Positions 53,623-61,777 of a stretch of DNA of 64,000 bases are shown here, in pieces. Position numbers and translations under genes: made by a program. How positions within the stretch are numbered: position 1 is the first letter of the stretch; each line of letters opens with the position of its first letter. Under the pieces are notes generated by a model. The model was not told where the DNA came from and did not search any database. It saw nothing but the letters and a program-made list of their open reading frames with translations. This stretch comes from Alkalihalobacillus pseudalcaliphilus (GTDB taxonomy: Bacteria > Bacillota > Bacilli > Bacillales > Bacillaceae_D), in NCBI RefSeq assembly GCF_028610675.1, contig NZ_JAQQWS010000001.1:434001-498000 (forward strand), written 5' to 3'.

Positions 53623-56050
53623 TAGCTACTCCCCCTTTAGCCAATTTTAACCGTTGTAACCTTAAGGCGTTCAGGACAACTGATACCGAACTAAATGCCA
53701 TGGCAGCACCTGCAACCCATGGGGCAAGTAAACCAATTGCTGCTATAGGGATAGATGCTGAGTTGTAGAAGAATGCAAAGAATAAGTTTTGTTTAATGTT
53801 ACGCATGGTCTTGCTACTGATTATGATACTATCTGCTACACTGTGTAGATCCCCCCGCATGAGAGTTATATCTGCGGCTTCAATTGCAACATCTGTACCC
53901 GTGCCTATTGCCATACCAATATCAGCAACTGCTAATGCTGGTGCATCGTTGATTCCATCACCAACCATTGCTACTTTCTTTCCTTCTTGTTGAAGTTTCT
54001 TAATTTCATCTGCTTTTTGTTCCGGCACTACTTCCGCGATTACTCTATCAATCCCTACTTGTTTTCCTATCGCTGCTGCCGTTCTTTCGTTATCACCTGT
54101 TAGCATAATTACTTCTAGTCCTAAGTCATGCATTCTTTTAATTGCTTCTTTAGAGGTGTCTTTAACTGTATCTGCAACAGCAATAATTCCAGCAAATCTT
54201 TGTTCAATAGCTACTAACATAGCTGTTTTTCCTTCAGTCTCTAACTTACTCATCGACTGTTCGAGTTCGGAGGTATTAATTTGTTGTTGTTGCATTAATT
54301 TTCTTGTGCCTACAAAAACCTTTCTTCCGTTAACTACAGCGCTTATACCAAAACCAGGGATAGCTTCAAACTCTTCTGCTTCTTCAACTGTAATTCCTTT
54401 TTCTAATACGCCTCTCACAATAGCTTCTGCCAATGGATGTTCCGAATTTTTTTCGGCAGATCCAACTAATTTAAGAACCTCATCTTCTGAAAAATCATCT
54501 TGTAATATAAAATCAGTTAACTCTGGCTCTCCTTTTGTAACTGTTCCTGTTTTGTCTAAAACTACTGTATTAATGGATCGAGTGTTTTCTAGGTGTTCTC
54601 CTCCTTTAAAAAGGACTCCTAGTTCTGCTGCTCTCCCAGAGCCAGCCATTATAGAAGTTGGAGTTGCTAAACCTAGAGCACATGGACATGCTATCACCAA
54701 GATTGTGATCATCGGTACTAGAGCTGCTCTTAAATCACCTGGTGCAACTATGAAATACCAAACTAGAAAAGTAGCAATAGCGATAACTACAACAACTGGC
54801 ACAAATACTCCAGAGACTTTGTCTGCAACACGTTGAATGTCTGCTTTACTTCCTTGTGCTTCTTCTACAACCTTCACAATTTGTGCTAAGGCTGTATCTT
54901 TTCCTACCTTTGTAGCTTCCACTAACAACATGCCATTCTTATTAATAGTGGAACCAATTACTCCATCATTTACTTTTTTATCAACTGGAATACTTTCTCC
55001 AGTAATCATGGACTCGTCAACTGCAGACTGTCCTTTAATAATTTTTCCGTCCACAGGAACTTTCTCTCCAGGGCGAACTACTACTTGATCACCTACAACC
55101 ACTTCTTCTATGGCAACTTCTTTTTCTTCTCCATCGCGAATGATTCTAGCCGTTTTTGCTTGCATACCTAACAATTTTTGAATTGCTTGCCCAGTTCTAC
55201 CTTTTGCACGTACTTCAAACAATTTACCGAGAATAACTAATGTGATAATTACAGCTGCTGCTTCAAAATAGAGATCTGCCATTCCTAATTGCCCAGCAAC
55301 ATGCCATTCGTAACCAAGAAAAATACTGTAGAGAAAAGCCACTGTGGTTCCGAGAGCGATTAATACATCCATGTTGGCACTTTTACTTCGAAGGGCTTTA
55401 TATGCCCCAGAATAAAACTGTGCTCCTGCAATAAATTGTACTGGTGTTGCTAGTGTTAACTGTACCCAAGGATTCATCAGCATATCTGGTACGTATAGGA
55501 AAGAGGTGAACTCAAAATGTGTTACCATCGTCCATAACAAAGGTAAAGTCAGAATTGCAGCAAACAGAAACTTTCCTGTTTGGTGCTGCACCTCTTTTTC
55601 CTTATTACTTGCCGTTTCTGCTTTTGAAGTTTCGGGCTTTAAGGTATATCCTAATTTCTTTACTGCTTCTATCATTTCACTAGAAGTTACTTGATCTTGA
55701 TTAAAAGTTACCGTTACATTTTCTAATGCAAAATTAACATGTGTATTAGAGACTCCATCCAATTTACTTAAACGTTTTTCTATCTTATTTGCACAAGCTG
55801 CACAAGTCATTCCAGAAATATCAAACGTTTGCTTTTCATGTACTACTTCATAACCAAGTTTATTTATTTTTTCTTCAAATGCTTTTACATTCGTTTTTGC
55901 ATCATCATAGACAACTTTTGTTTTTTCAATAGCAAAATTAACATTTGCTTTTTCTACCCCTTCTATTTTAGATAAGGTTTTTTCAATTTTTGTTGCACAA
56001 GCCGCACAAGTCATCCCCGATATTTGAAGTGTAGCTTCTTTTTGTGACAT
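53612..56050 (-). CDS. copA: copper-exporting P1B-type ATPase
   Basis: An 812-aa protein with two N-terminal metal-binding domains, both GMTCAAC (about residues 12 and 80). Eight membrane helices include the CPC motif in VIACPCALGLATP. The phosphorylation site is DKTGTVTKGEP, with TGDNERTAAAIG and GDGINDAPALAVADIG downstream. It pumps Cu(I) out of the cytosol. AAGGAGTG precedes the ATG, and a CsoR-type operator lies at 56079-56095. Confidence 0.96.
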   Translation of the reverse strand: MSQKEATLQISGMTCAACATKIEKTLSKIEGVEKANVNFAIEKTKVVYDDAKTNVKAFEEKINKLGYEVVHEKQTFDISGMTCAACANKIEKRLSKLDGVSNTHVNFALENVTVTFNQDQVTSSEMIEAVKKLGYTLKPETSKAETASNKEKEVQHQTGKFLFAAILTLPLLWTMVTHFEFTSFLYVPDMLMNPWVQLTLATPVQFIAGAQFYSGAYKALRSKSANMDVLIALGTTVAFLYSIFLGYEWHVAGQLGMADLYFEAAAVIITLVILGKLFEVRAKGRTGQAIQKLLGMQAKTARIIRDGEEKEVAIEEVVVGDQVVVRPGEKVPVDGKIIKGQSAVDESMITGESIPVDKKVNDGVIGSTINKNGMLLVEATKVGKDTALAQIVKVVEEAQGSKADIQRVADKVSGVFVPVVVVIAIATFLVWYFIVAPGDLRAALVPMITILVIACPCALGLATPTSIMAGSGRAAELGVLFKGGEHLENTRSINTVVLDKTGTVTKGEPELTDFILQDDFSEDEVLKLVGSAEKNSEHPLAEAIVRGVLEKGITVEEAEEFEAIPGFGISAVVNGRKVFVGTRKLMQQQQINTSELEQSMSKLETEGKTAMLVAIEQRFAGIIAVADTVKDTSKEAIKRMHDLGLEVIMLTGDNERTAAAIGKQVGIDRVIAEVVPEQKADEIKKLQQEGKKVAMVGDGINDAPALAVADIGMAIGTGTDVAIEAADITLMRGDLHSVADSIIISSKTMRNIKQNLFFAFFYNSASIPIAAIGLLAPWVAGAAMAFSSVSVVLNALRLQRLKLAKGGVANVD

Positions 56051-56078
56051 TATGTTTCACTCCTTCTCATAACTTTTT

Positions 56079-56095
56079 ATACCCTATGGGGGTAT
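56079..56095 (-). promoter_or_regulatory. CsoR-type operator upstream of copA
   Basis: ATACCCTATGGGGGTAT, near-palindromic, about 29 bases before the copA start. Confidence 0.8.
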
Positions 56096-56111
56096 GTTTT
56101 GTTTAAAAAAA

Positions 56112-56140
56112 CAGATCGTGCTATTATTATGCACGATCTA
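56112..56140 (-). terminator. copZ terminator
   Basis: AGATCGTGC / GCACGATCT stem; read on the minus strand it is followed by a T run. It separates copZ from copA transcripts. Confidence 0.8.
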
Positions 56141-56147
56141 GATTTTG

Positions 56148-56384
56148 TTAATGACAACTTTCCCCTTGAGCTGGTCCATTTTCTACTTCATATCCTTGTT
56201 CTTCAATAATTTCCGTAATTTCGTTTAAACTTAAGATTGTTGAATCAAAAGTTACATCTACTTTTCCTTCGGAAAGATGTACTTTTACAGAATCGACTCC
56301 ATTTAATTTTCCAACATTACCTTCTATAGAATTTACACAATGTCCACAAGACATTCCTTGTACGTTAAGAGTTACGTTTTGCAT
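56148..56384 (-). CDS. copZ: copper chaperone CopZ
   Basis: A 78-aa HMA domain protein with GMSCGHCVNSIEGNV (MxCxxC). The fold is the usual beta-alpha-beta-beta-alpha-beta, and the tail ends AQGESCH, adding a Cys-His pair. CopZ delivers Cu(I) to CopA and CsoR. It has its own operator (56413-56429) and terminator. Confidence 0.93.
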   Translation of the reverse strand: MQNVTLNVQGMSCGHCVNSIEGNVGKLNGVDSVKVHLSEGKVDVTFDSTILSLNEITEIIEEQGYEVENGPAQGESCH

Positions 56385-56412
56385 CGTTAAATCTTCCTCC
56401 TTTATATTTACT

Positions 56413-56429
56413 ATACCCTAGTTGGGTAT
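56413..56429 (-). promoter_or_regulatory. CsoR-type operator upstream of copZ
   Basis: ATACCCTAGTTGGGTAT palindrome 29 bases before the copZ start, the same spacing as at copA. Confidence 0.8.
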
Positions 56430-56567
56430 ATGAAAAACAAACATATATTTCTCAAACAGAAATATTCCACTTTATCGATTTTGAAATTCCAACTATTGTA
56501 GCTTGAACAGTTGAAATTTGTTGTATTATTATATCGACACAATAAGTTTTACTCACCTTTAAACTTT

Positions 56568-56702
56568 TTATGCCCCTAATTGATTTTCAAACCTGTTCAT
56601 TCCTCTAATGAGCACAGTTGGAAATTCAGAAATATTGCTTTTATTTGCTATAAAGGCGTTGCTACAACACGTTTCTATTGGAAGTTTTAACAACTCTGTC
56701 AT
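56568..56702 (-). CDS. 44-aa ORF behind a CsoR operator
   Basis: It runs from ATG 56702 with GAGAGGAGGAAAT six bases upstream to TAA at 56568. It begins MTELLKLPIETCCSNAFI and ends FENQLGA. A vicinal CC pair is a possible Cu(I) ligand. There is no membrane segment. The ribosome site is the best in this gap, and a CsoR-type operator at 56734 lies 32 bases upstream. I recognise no family. Confidence 0.55.
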   Translation of the reverse strand: MTELLKLPIETCCSNAFIANKSNISEFPTVLIRGMNRFENQLGA

Positions 56703-56733
56703 AACATTTCCTCCTCTCAATAACTAATTTACC

Positions 56734-56750
56734 ATACCCCCGTAGGGTAT
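56734..56750 (-). promoter_or_regulatory. CsoR-type operator between csoR and the 44-aa ORF
   Basis: ATACCCCCGTAGGGTAT palindrome. Confidence 0.8.
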
Positions 56751-56765
56751 GTCAAGAGTCAAAAA

Positions 56766-56794
56766 TAATACCAGTCGATTTTACTACTGGTATT
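56766..56794 (-). terminator. csoR terminator
   Basis: ATACCAGT / ACTGGTAT stem followed on the minus strand by a T-rich run. Confidence 0.7.
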
Positions 56795-56799
56795 GGGTA

Positions 56800-57108
56800 T
56801 TATGCTTTTGTAAATCGTTTAAAAACATCCATTAATTCTTGTATAGCTTCTTCTCCATCTCCATCTTTTAGCGCATCAGTAACACAATGTCTTGTATGTT
56901 TTTCTAATAGTTGAAGACCTACTTTGTTCATTGCAGCATTTATTGCTGATATTTGAGTTAGAATATCTATACAGTATCGATCATTATCGACCATATTTTG
57001 AATTCCTCTAACTTGCCCCTCAATTCTCTTTAACCTTCCCATTAATTGATCTTTTTCCTTAGTAGAGCGCTGAGTTGATTTATTTGATTGCTCTGGAATG
57101 TTAGTCAC
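56800..57108 (-). CDS. csoR: copper-sensing repressor CsoR
   Basis: A GTG start at 57108 is favoured (AGAGGTTGAAGG upstream); 102 aa. A longer frame with an N-terminal extension exists. It is a DUF156 all-helical protein: LMGRLKRIEGQVRGIQNMV then the Cu(I) ligands Cys in RYCIDILTQ, His and Cys in LEKHTRHCV. Cu(I) binding releases it from GC-flanked operators like the three within 800 bases downstream on the same strand. Confidence 0.93.
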   Translation of the reverse strand: MTNIPEQSNKSTQRSTKEKDQLMGRLKRIEGQVRGIQNMVDNDRYCIDILTQISAINAAMNKVGLQLLEKHTRHCVTDALKDGDGEEAIQELMDVFKRFTKA

Positions 57109-57416
57109 AAACACCTTCAACCTCTTTCCAATAAATATCTTTTTTGGTAATACCATTATTTTAGCATATTTCTATATTTATTTGTTCTATTCTTAATGGC
57201 TAGTTTAACTGATACTTATGGAAAATAACCTTGTACCTTTTTTTCGGTTCGGGAACATTTTGATCAACTCACAAAACCATTCATATATATATATCAAGAC
57301 ATTCCTTTTTATAAATTCTGTACTAATTCTGGTGTTAAAAAATGAGCACTGACTGTTTGTTCTAGGGTAACGCATATTCAACAATCTGGCCCTTCGTATA
57401 ATGGAATAATTAACGA
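57109..57416. other. gap without genes
   Basis: I see no gene. It separates csoR from tnpR in element 2 and must hold the csoR promoter. Confidence 0.3.
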
Positions 57417-57992
57417 TTATTGTTTCCCTTCCGATAGCTTTCTATATAATGAAGCCCTAGAGACATTTGTAATTTCACAAATTTGATTTACAGTCATACT
57501 TCCTTCTTTATATAGCTTCACCGCGTAATTCATTCCAGCATGATTTTTATGATACTTCTTTAACCGTCCTTTAAACTTTCCTTCCTTTTTAGCTAACTCA
57601 ATCCCTTCACGTTGTCGCATACGAATAAGATCTCTCTCTAATTGGTTAACACCAGCCATTACCGTAATTAAGAATTGGCTGTATGGATTATCTTCTGTTA
57701 AATCTAGCCATGAATCTTTTAATGATTTTAAACTTGCCTTTTTACCTCTTATATCATCAATTAATACAAATAAATCCTGTGTACTACGAGTGATCCGAGT
57801 TAGGTCAGTCACATAAATAATGTCATCTTTTTGTAAATCCTCTAACATTTTTTGAAGTTGCTCTCGTTCCTTTGTTGCTCCTGAAACTTTCTCTTCATAT
57901 ATAATATCCATTCCGATCTCGTTCAGCTGCTGAAATTGCCTTGAAGGATTTTGGCTAGTCGAACTGACACGAATATAACCTATTTTCCGCAA
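57417..57992 (-). CDS. tnpR: serine resolvase of Tn1546-type transposon (copy 2)
   Basis: 191 aa, starting TTG with GAGGTGA, and nearly identical to the copy at 2776-3351 (same GYIRVSSTSQNPS start, same C-terminal NVSRASLYRKLSEGK). The active Ser and helix-turn-helix are intact. The DNA upstream keeps only the first 39 bases shared with copy 1, and no tnpA follows. Its passenger-side end is probably the inverted repeat at 40594. Confidence 0.93.
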   Translation of the reverse strand: MRKIGYIRVSSTSQNPSRQFQQLNEIGMDIIYEEKVSGATKEREQLQKMLEDLQKDDIIYVTDLTRITRSTQDLFVLIDDIRGKKASLKSLKDSWLDLTEDNPYSQFLITVMAGVNQLERDLIRMRQREGIELAKKEGKFKGRLKKYHKNHAGMNYAVKLYKEGSMTVNQICEITNVSRASLYRKLSEGKQ

Positions 57993-58031
57993 AATATCAC
58001 CTCATTTTTGAGATAAGTCTTATGAGACACT

Positions 58032-58192
58032 TGTCAATTTGATATTTATATTGCGTATATTTGGGTTTTATATTGCGTATTTTCAGATGTAACAGTGTTG
58101 CTGAGGTAGATTTCTTTGCAATTGTTGATTTGAAATAAAGTCGCGATGTTTTGAATAAAGTTGTGATGTTTATAAAAATGTTGCGATGCTAT
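58032..58192 (+). mobile_element. left end of a TniA/TniB-type transposon inserted in the res region
   Basis: Similarity to the first tnpR-tnpA region stops at 58031, and new sequence starts TGTCAATTTG. Inside are repeats of a TTGCGATGTTT-like core at 58051, 58073, 58141, 58161 and 58181, the last three exactly 20 bases apart, as in transposase-binding ends of Tn7/Tn5053-type elements. A TniB-like gene lies 2.5 kb inside. Confidence 0.6.
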
Positions 58193-58289
58193 TCGCCTTA
58201 GTTCATTTCTCTAAAGCTTGTTTTATTTAACTAAATCAGATAAAGATTGTGATTAATTACACTTAAACAAGCAAGCAGGTTAGTGATAT

Positions 58290-58316
58290 AAAAAAAGAGC
58301 TAAGAAGCTCTTTTTT
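58290..58316 (-). terminator. LysR gene terminator
   Basis: AAAAAAGAGCT / AAGCTCTTTTTT hairpin. Confidence 0.8.
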
Positions 58317-59166
58317 ATTCCCAACGACTTGCATGTTCTTGAACAATGTCCATCATGCTCTTTATGGATGGAGAAATCCATTTATCTTTATGGTGGATCA
58401 TATATGTTGAGATTGACGTTTGCTTATTTGTTACTTCTTGCCCCTTAAAAACACCGTCTTTTAATTCCTCTTTCACTGAAAATAAAGGCACTAACGATAT
58501 GCCTAACCCATGTTTAACACAATGCTTGATTGCTTCAATGCTCTGAAACTCTAAACTCGCTTCAATGTCCAACTGGTTTAACTTAATATATTCATCAAAA
58601 ACGGACTTGTAACTACACCTTAAATCTGAATACAAAGCCGTTCTTGAAGCATCAATCTCGTTAGGACTAATGAGCACCATTTTTTCCCGAACCAATTCTT
58701 CAATAAACAAATCTTCTTTTACCCAATCTTCTTTCTCTAGAATAAGTGCTAAATCAATTTCCCCGCTTTGTAAACTCTTGGTAACATCATAGTTCTCTAA
58801 TGATTTCACATGCAGATTAACCTTTGGATATTTTTGTTTAAATTCAAGCAAAATAAGCGGAACACGGCAGATCGTCAACGACTCTGAAATACCGATTGTT
58901 AGTTGTCCTTGTGGCTCTTTATCAATATTTAAAGATTGATTGTAAAGCTCAATAATTTGGTTCGCATAGGGATAGAATTGTTCTCCAAAATGGGTTAAAA
59001 CAACTTTTTTCCCTAATCGGTCGAACAAGGGATTAGCTAATTCTTTTTCAAGCTCTTTGATATGAGTTGTAATTGAGGATTGTGAATAGCCTAAGTGTTC
59101 AGCGGTTCTATTAAAACTTCCTTTTTCTACAATCGTTTTAAACGTAATTAATTGGCGTAGCTCCAT
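58315..59166 (-). CDS. LysR-family transcriptional regulator
   Basis: A 283-aa protein. The winged helix is MELRQLITFKTIVEKGSFNR, AEHLGYSQSSITTHIKELE, and LFDRLGKKVVLT. The effector domain starts GQLTIGISESL. It is divergent from the flavin oxidoreductase gene at 59303, so it probably controls that gene; the 136-base gap holds TTCAATATTATTGAA at about 59188-59202, a T-N11-A-type palindrome. Confidence 0.92.
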   Translation of the reverse strand: MELRQLITFKTIVEKGSFNRTAEHLGYSQSSITTHIKELEKELANPLFDRLGKKVVLTHFGEQFYPYANQIIELYNQSLNIDKEPQGQLTIGISESLTICRVPLILLEFKQKYPKVNLHVKSLENYDVTKSLQSGEIDLALILEKEDWVKEDLFIEELVREKMVLISPNEIDASRTALYSDLRCSYKSVFDEYIKLNQLDIEASLEFQSIEAIKHCVKHGLGISLVPLFSVKEELKDGVFKGQEVTNKQTSISTYMIHHKDKWISPSIKSMMDIVQEHASRWE

Positions 59167-59302
59167 GAAAGTAGCTCCTTATGTTGGTTCAATATTATTG
59201 AACGTATAATTTTAATATATTCATTTTACTAAATTTCATACTTCATTTAAGCTAACAATTAAGAAGTTGTCAATCATCAATTCAACAGGAGGAATTTTAA
59301 TA

Positions 59303-60400
59303 ATGGATAAAAACATCTTGTTCCAAACACTAAACATTAATAACACGGAGCTTAAAAATAGAGTAGGGGTTGCACCAATGACGAGAATTAGTGCAGACCA
59401 AGAAGGGTTCGTTTCAGAGAGAATGGTTAAATACTACCGTTCTTTTGCAAAGGGTGGTTTTGGTTTGATTATTACGGAAGGCACTTATATAGATGACAAG
59501 AACAGTCAGACGTATCAGTTTCAACCGGGTATTGCATTGGATGAACAAGCGAAAGAATGGAAGAAGGTTGCTGACGCTGTTCATTCAGAAGGTGGAAAAA
59601 TCTTTATGCAATTGCAACATACCGGACCACTTTCACAAGGAAACCGATTTACAGACGAAACTATTGCCCCTTCTGCCGTTCAACCAAAAGGGGAGCAACT
59701 AACATTTTATCTGGGAGAAGGAGCTTTTAAACTTCCTAGAGCCATTACAAAAGAGGAGATGGAAGATGTAAAAAACAGCTTTGTGGAATCTGCAAAAAGA
59801 GCAAAATTTGCTGGTTTTGACGGCGTAGAATTACATGGCGCAAATGGTTATTTATTGGATGCTTTTTTAACAGAGTACACGAATGTACGGACAGACGAAT
59901 ATGGGGGAAGCACGGAAAATAGAGTGCGGTTCCTTGTTGAAGTTGCTAATGCCGTAACAGAAGCCGTTGCAGATGACCAGTTTATTGTTGGTATGAGAAT
60001 TTCACAATCACAAGTCAATGACTACTTTTACAAGTGGTCAGGCAAAGAAGCTGATGCAAAGATCATTTTTAGTGCATTAGGTAAATCGGGTTTGAACTAT
60101 ATTCACGTAACAGAATTTGAAGCGTGGCAACCTGCCTTTGAAGGTAGCGAGACTTCTCTTGTATCTCTTGCGAAAAAGTACAGCAAATTACCCATTATCG
60201 CAAACGGGCAACTCGAAAATGTAGATCGAGCGATCAAAATTTTAAACGATGGCGGTGCTGATCTAGTGGCTCTTGGTAAAGGGGCTTTAGCTGATCACGA
60301 TTGGGTCAAAAAGGTACAAAAAGATGAAGAACTTTCTACCTTTAATCCAGAAGCAACACTTCAACCAATAGCCAATATAAAGGATTTTGAAATAGAATAA
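59303..60400 (+). CDS. Old Yellow Enzyme-type NADH:flavin oxidoreductase
   Basis: ATG 59303 with AGGAGG gives 365 aa. FMN barrel motifs: LKNRVGVAPMTRISAD, EGTYIDDKNSQ, LQHTGP, FDGVELHGANGYLLDAFL (His, Asn catalytic pair region), NVRTDEYGGSTENRVRF and IANGQLENVD near the phosphate site. The family reduces activated alkenes and quinones. It is divergent from a LysR regulator and seems to be cargo of the TniB element. Confidence 0.93.
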   Translation: MDKNILFQTLNINNTELKNRVGVAPMTRISADQEGFVSERMVKYYRSFAKGGFGLIITEGTYIDDKNSQTYQFQPGIALDEQAKEWKKVADAVHSEGGKIFMQLQHTGPLSQGNRFTDETIAPSAVQPKGEQLTFYLGEGAFKLPRAITKEEMEDVKNSFVESAKRAKFAGFDGVELHGANGYLLDAFLTEYTNVRTDEYGGSTENRVRFLVEVANAVTEAVADDQFIVGMRISQSQVNDYFYKWSGKEADAKIIFSALGKSGLNYIHVTEFEAWQPAFEGSETSLVSLAKKYSKLPIIANGQLENVDRAIKILNDGGADLVALGKGALADHDWVKKVQKDEELSTFNPEATLQPIANIKDFEIE

Positions 60401-60411
60401 CACTAACTTTA

Positions 60412-60440
60412 TAAGCAAACTCATTTGAGTTTGCTTATTG
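60412..60440 (+). terminator. oxidoreductase terminator
   Basis: AAGCAAACTC / GAGTTTGCTT stem. Confidence 0.75.
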
Positions 60441-60734
60441 AACTAAAGGGGGCGTTAGTGAAACAAAGAGTTTTAAAATAATCAATCTTTTTTATAAACA
60501 ACAGTTCTTAAAAATAAAAGAAAACTATCGTTTTGATCAATCTTTATTCAAAACGATAGCTTTTTATATACAGTAATATCAAGGGTTTAAAGTATTTTTA
60601 ATCAAACTTTATTCTAAAGCTATAGCAATTACTTTTAATCCATTGTACAATCCTCAAATTAATTGTAGATAATCCCCCAATAATTATTGAGCATAAAAAA
60701 AGATGTTATCAGATTAAAGATAACATCCCCTTCA
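60441..60734. other. gap with two further hairpins
   Basis: AACTATCGTTTTG / CAAAACGATAG (60523-60566) and GATGTTATC / GATAACATC with As (60695-60728, the tniB terminator on -). No gene is seen, and no tniQ downstream of tniB. Confidence 0.5.
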
Positions 60735-61541
60735 TTATTTTATACCTATAACTAAACTATCTCGAGCCGCTTCAACAACATCAGTTGTTATGGAATTTAA
60801 TTGATTAATCTCTAAAATCCTTTCAATTTGAGAAAACAACCTATGGATTAATCGGAAGTTCCCATTAGTAATTCGTATAATAGTAGAAATGGCTTCATAG
60901 TCTGAAAAGTCCTCCAGTTTTATAGAAACCCCTAATTCATCCCATTTATATTGTAAAATATGATGAGTTTCATCTTTACTTAATTTTTCGAACTCGTGTG
61001 CAAAACCAATTCTTGAATATAACTGAGGATATCTGGCTAATCGTTTTTCTATACCCGGCATACCGATTAAAATAAGAGCAAAGTTGTTTTGGTCGTATAA
61101 ATCCCTTAATTGCTCTAAGCTTTGTAATTTCAATCTATCAATTTCATCAATAATGACTAAATCAACATCCTCAGTCCAATCTGTTGAGTACTTTTCCTCC
61201 TCGCCCTCTTCTAAATATTTATACACACTTTTCACCATTCCTAATCGCCCACCCAAAAGCCTGATGTCACCTATCATTTGGGATGCTTTTATGGAAGGAG
61301 CCGTATAGAATATCGTTTTACAGTTAAGTATTCTTTCATCTGCATTAATACCAATTTGATCCGCACCTTTATAAGAAATTTGCTTATTAACATAAGACCA
61401 CTTCGCATAATGTTGAGACGATAATGTTTTTCCTACGCCTGGCAAGCCATAACATATACCGATATATTTGTATTTTCTACACGCATCACAAAACTCAGCA
61501 AATCGTTTATATTCTTTAGTCTCTATAAAAGGCTTATTCAT
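60735..61541 (-). CDS. TniB/MuB-like AAA+ transposition ATPase
   Basis: A 268-aa AAA+ protein: Walker A YGLPGVGKTLSSQHYA, Walker B VDLVIIDEIDRLK, sensor 1 FALILIGMPG, and Arg finger area LYSRIGFAHEF. Such ATPases select target DNA and activate a DDE transposase (TniB, MuB, TnsC). Its ATG overlaps the stop of an upstream transposase C-terminal fragment, the tniA-tniB layout. Length is near that of the Tn552 partner (about 271 aa). No tniQ is seen. Confidence 0.85.
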   Translation of the reverse strand: MNKPFIETKEYKRFAEFCDACRKYKYIGICYGLPGVGKTLSSQHYAKWSYVNKQISYKGADQIGINADERILNCKTIFYTAPSIKASQMIGDIRLLGGRLGMVKSVYKYLEEGEEEKYSTDWTEDVDLVIIDEIDRLKLQSLEQLRDLYDQNNFALILIGMPGIEKRLARYPQLYSRIGFAHEFEKLSKDETHHILQYKWDELGVSIKLEDFSDYEAISTIIRITNGNFRLIHRLFSQIERILEINQLNSITTDVVEAARDSLVIGIK

Positions 61542-61635
61542 TAAAGTACCTCTTTAATTTTGACTTTTTGGGCTTATATATATTTTCAGCATTGATTTCT
61601 TTTTGTTTTTCCAACACGATATGGTCAACTAGGGG
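61534..61635 (-). pseudogene. C-terminal remnant of TniA-like transposase
   Basis: The minus frame ...LVDHIVLEKQKEINAENI followed by YKPKKSKLKRYFNE ends in TAA inside the tniB start. It runs directly into the outer end of a Tn3-type repeat at 61635, so the gene has been cut by insertion. The basic C-terminal tail is usual for TniA-type transposases. Confidence 0.65.
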
Positions 61636-61669
61636 TCCTACCAACAAAACGCGGAAAACATACGCTAAG
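61632..61669 (+). repeat. 38-bp Tn3-type terminal repeat of a metal-resistance transposon
   Basis: It starts GGGGTCCTACCAACAAAACG and ends ACATACGCTAAG: the GGGG...TAAG ends of the Tn3 family in 38 bases. The inside is to the right, toward the cad genes. It differs strongly from the Tn1546-type ends, so it is another lineage. The 5 bases before it (AACTA) are the candidate target duplication. Confidence 0.8.
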
Positions 61670-61777
61670 CAACTTCAATTTTAAAAAAGGCGTAATCCTG
61701 TACGTTATGTAACCGCCTTATTAAATTTGGCTCGTTAAACTTTAACCTCCTTTCTTTAAAATAGTTATTATCCCTCT

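Noticed and set aside
54156..54836. Plus-strand 226-aa frame inside copA
   Set aside because: Shadow frame; all P-type ATPase motifs are on the minus strand.
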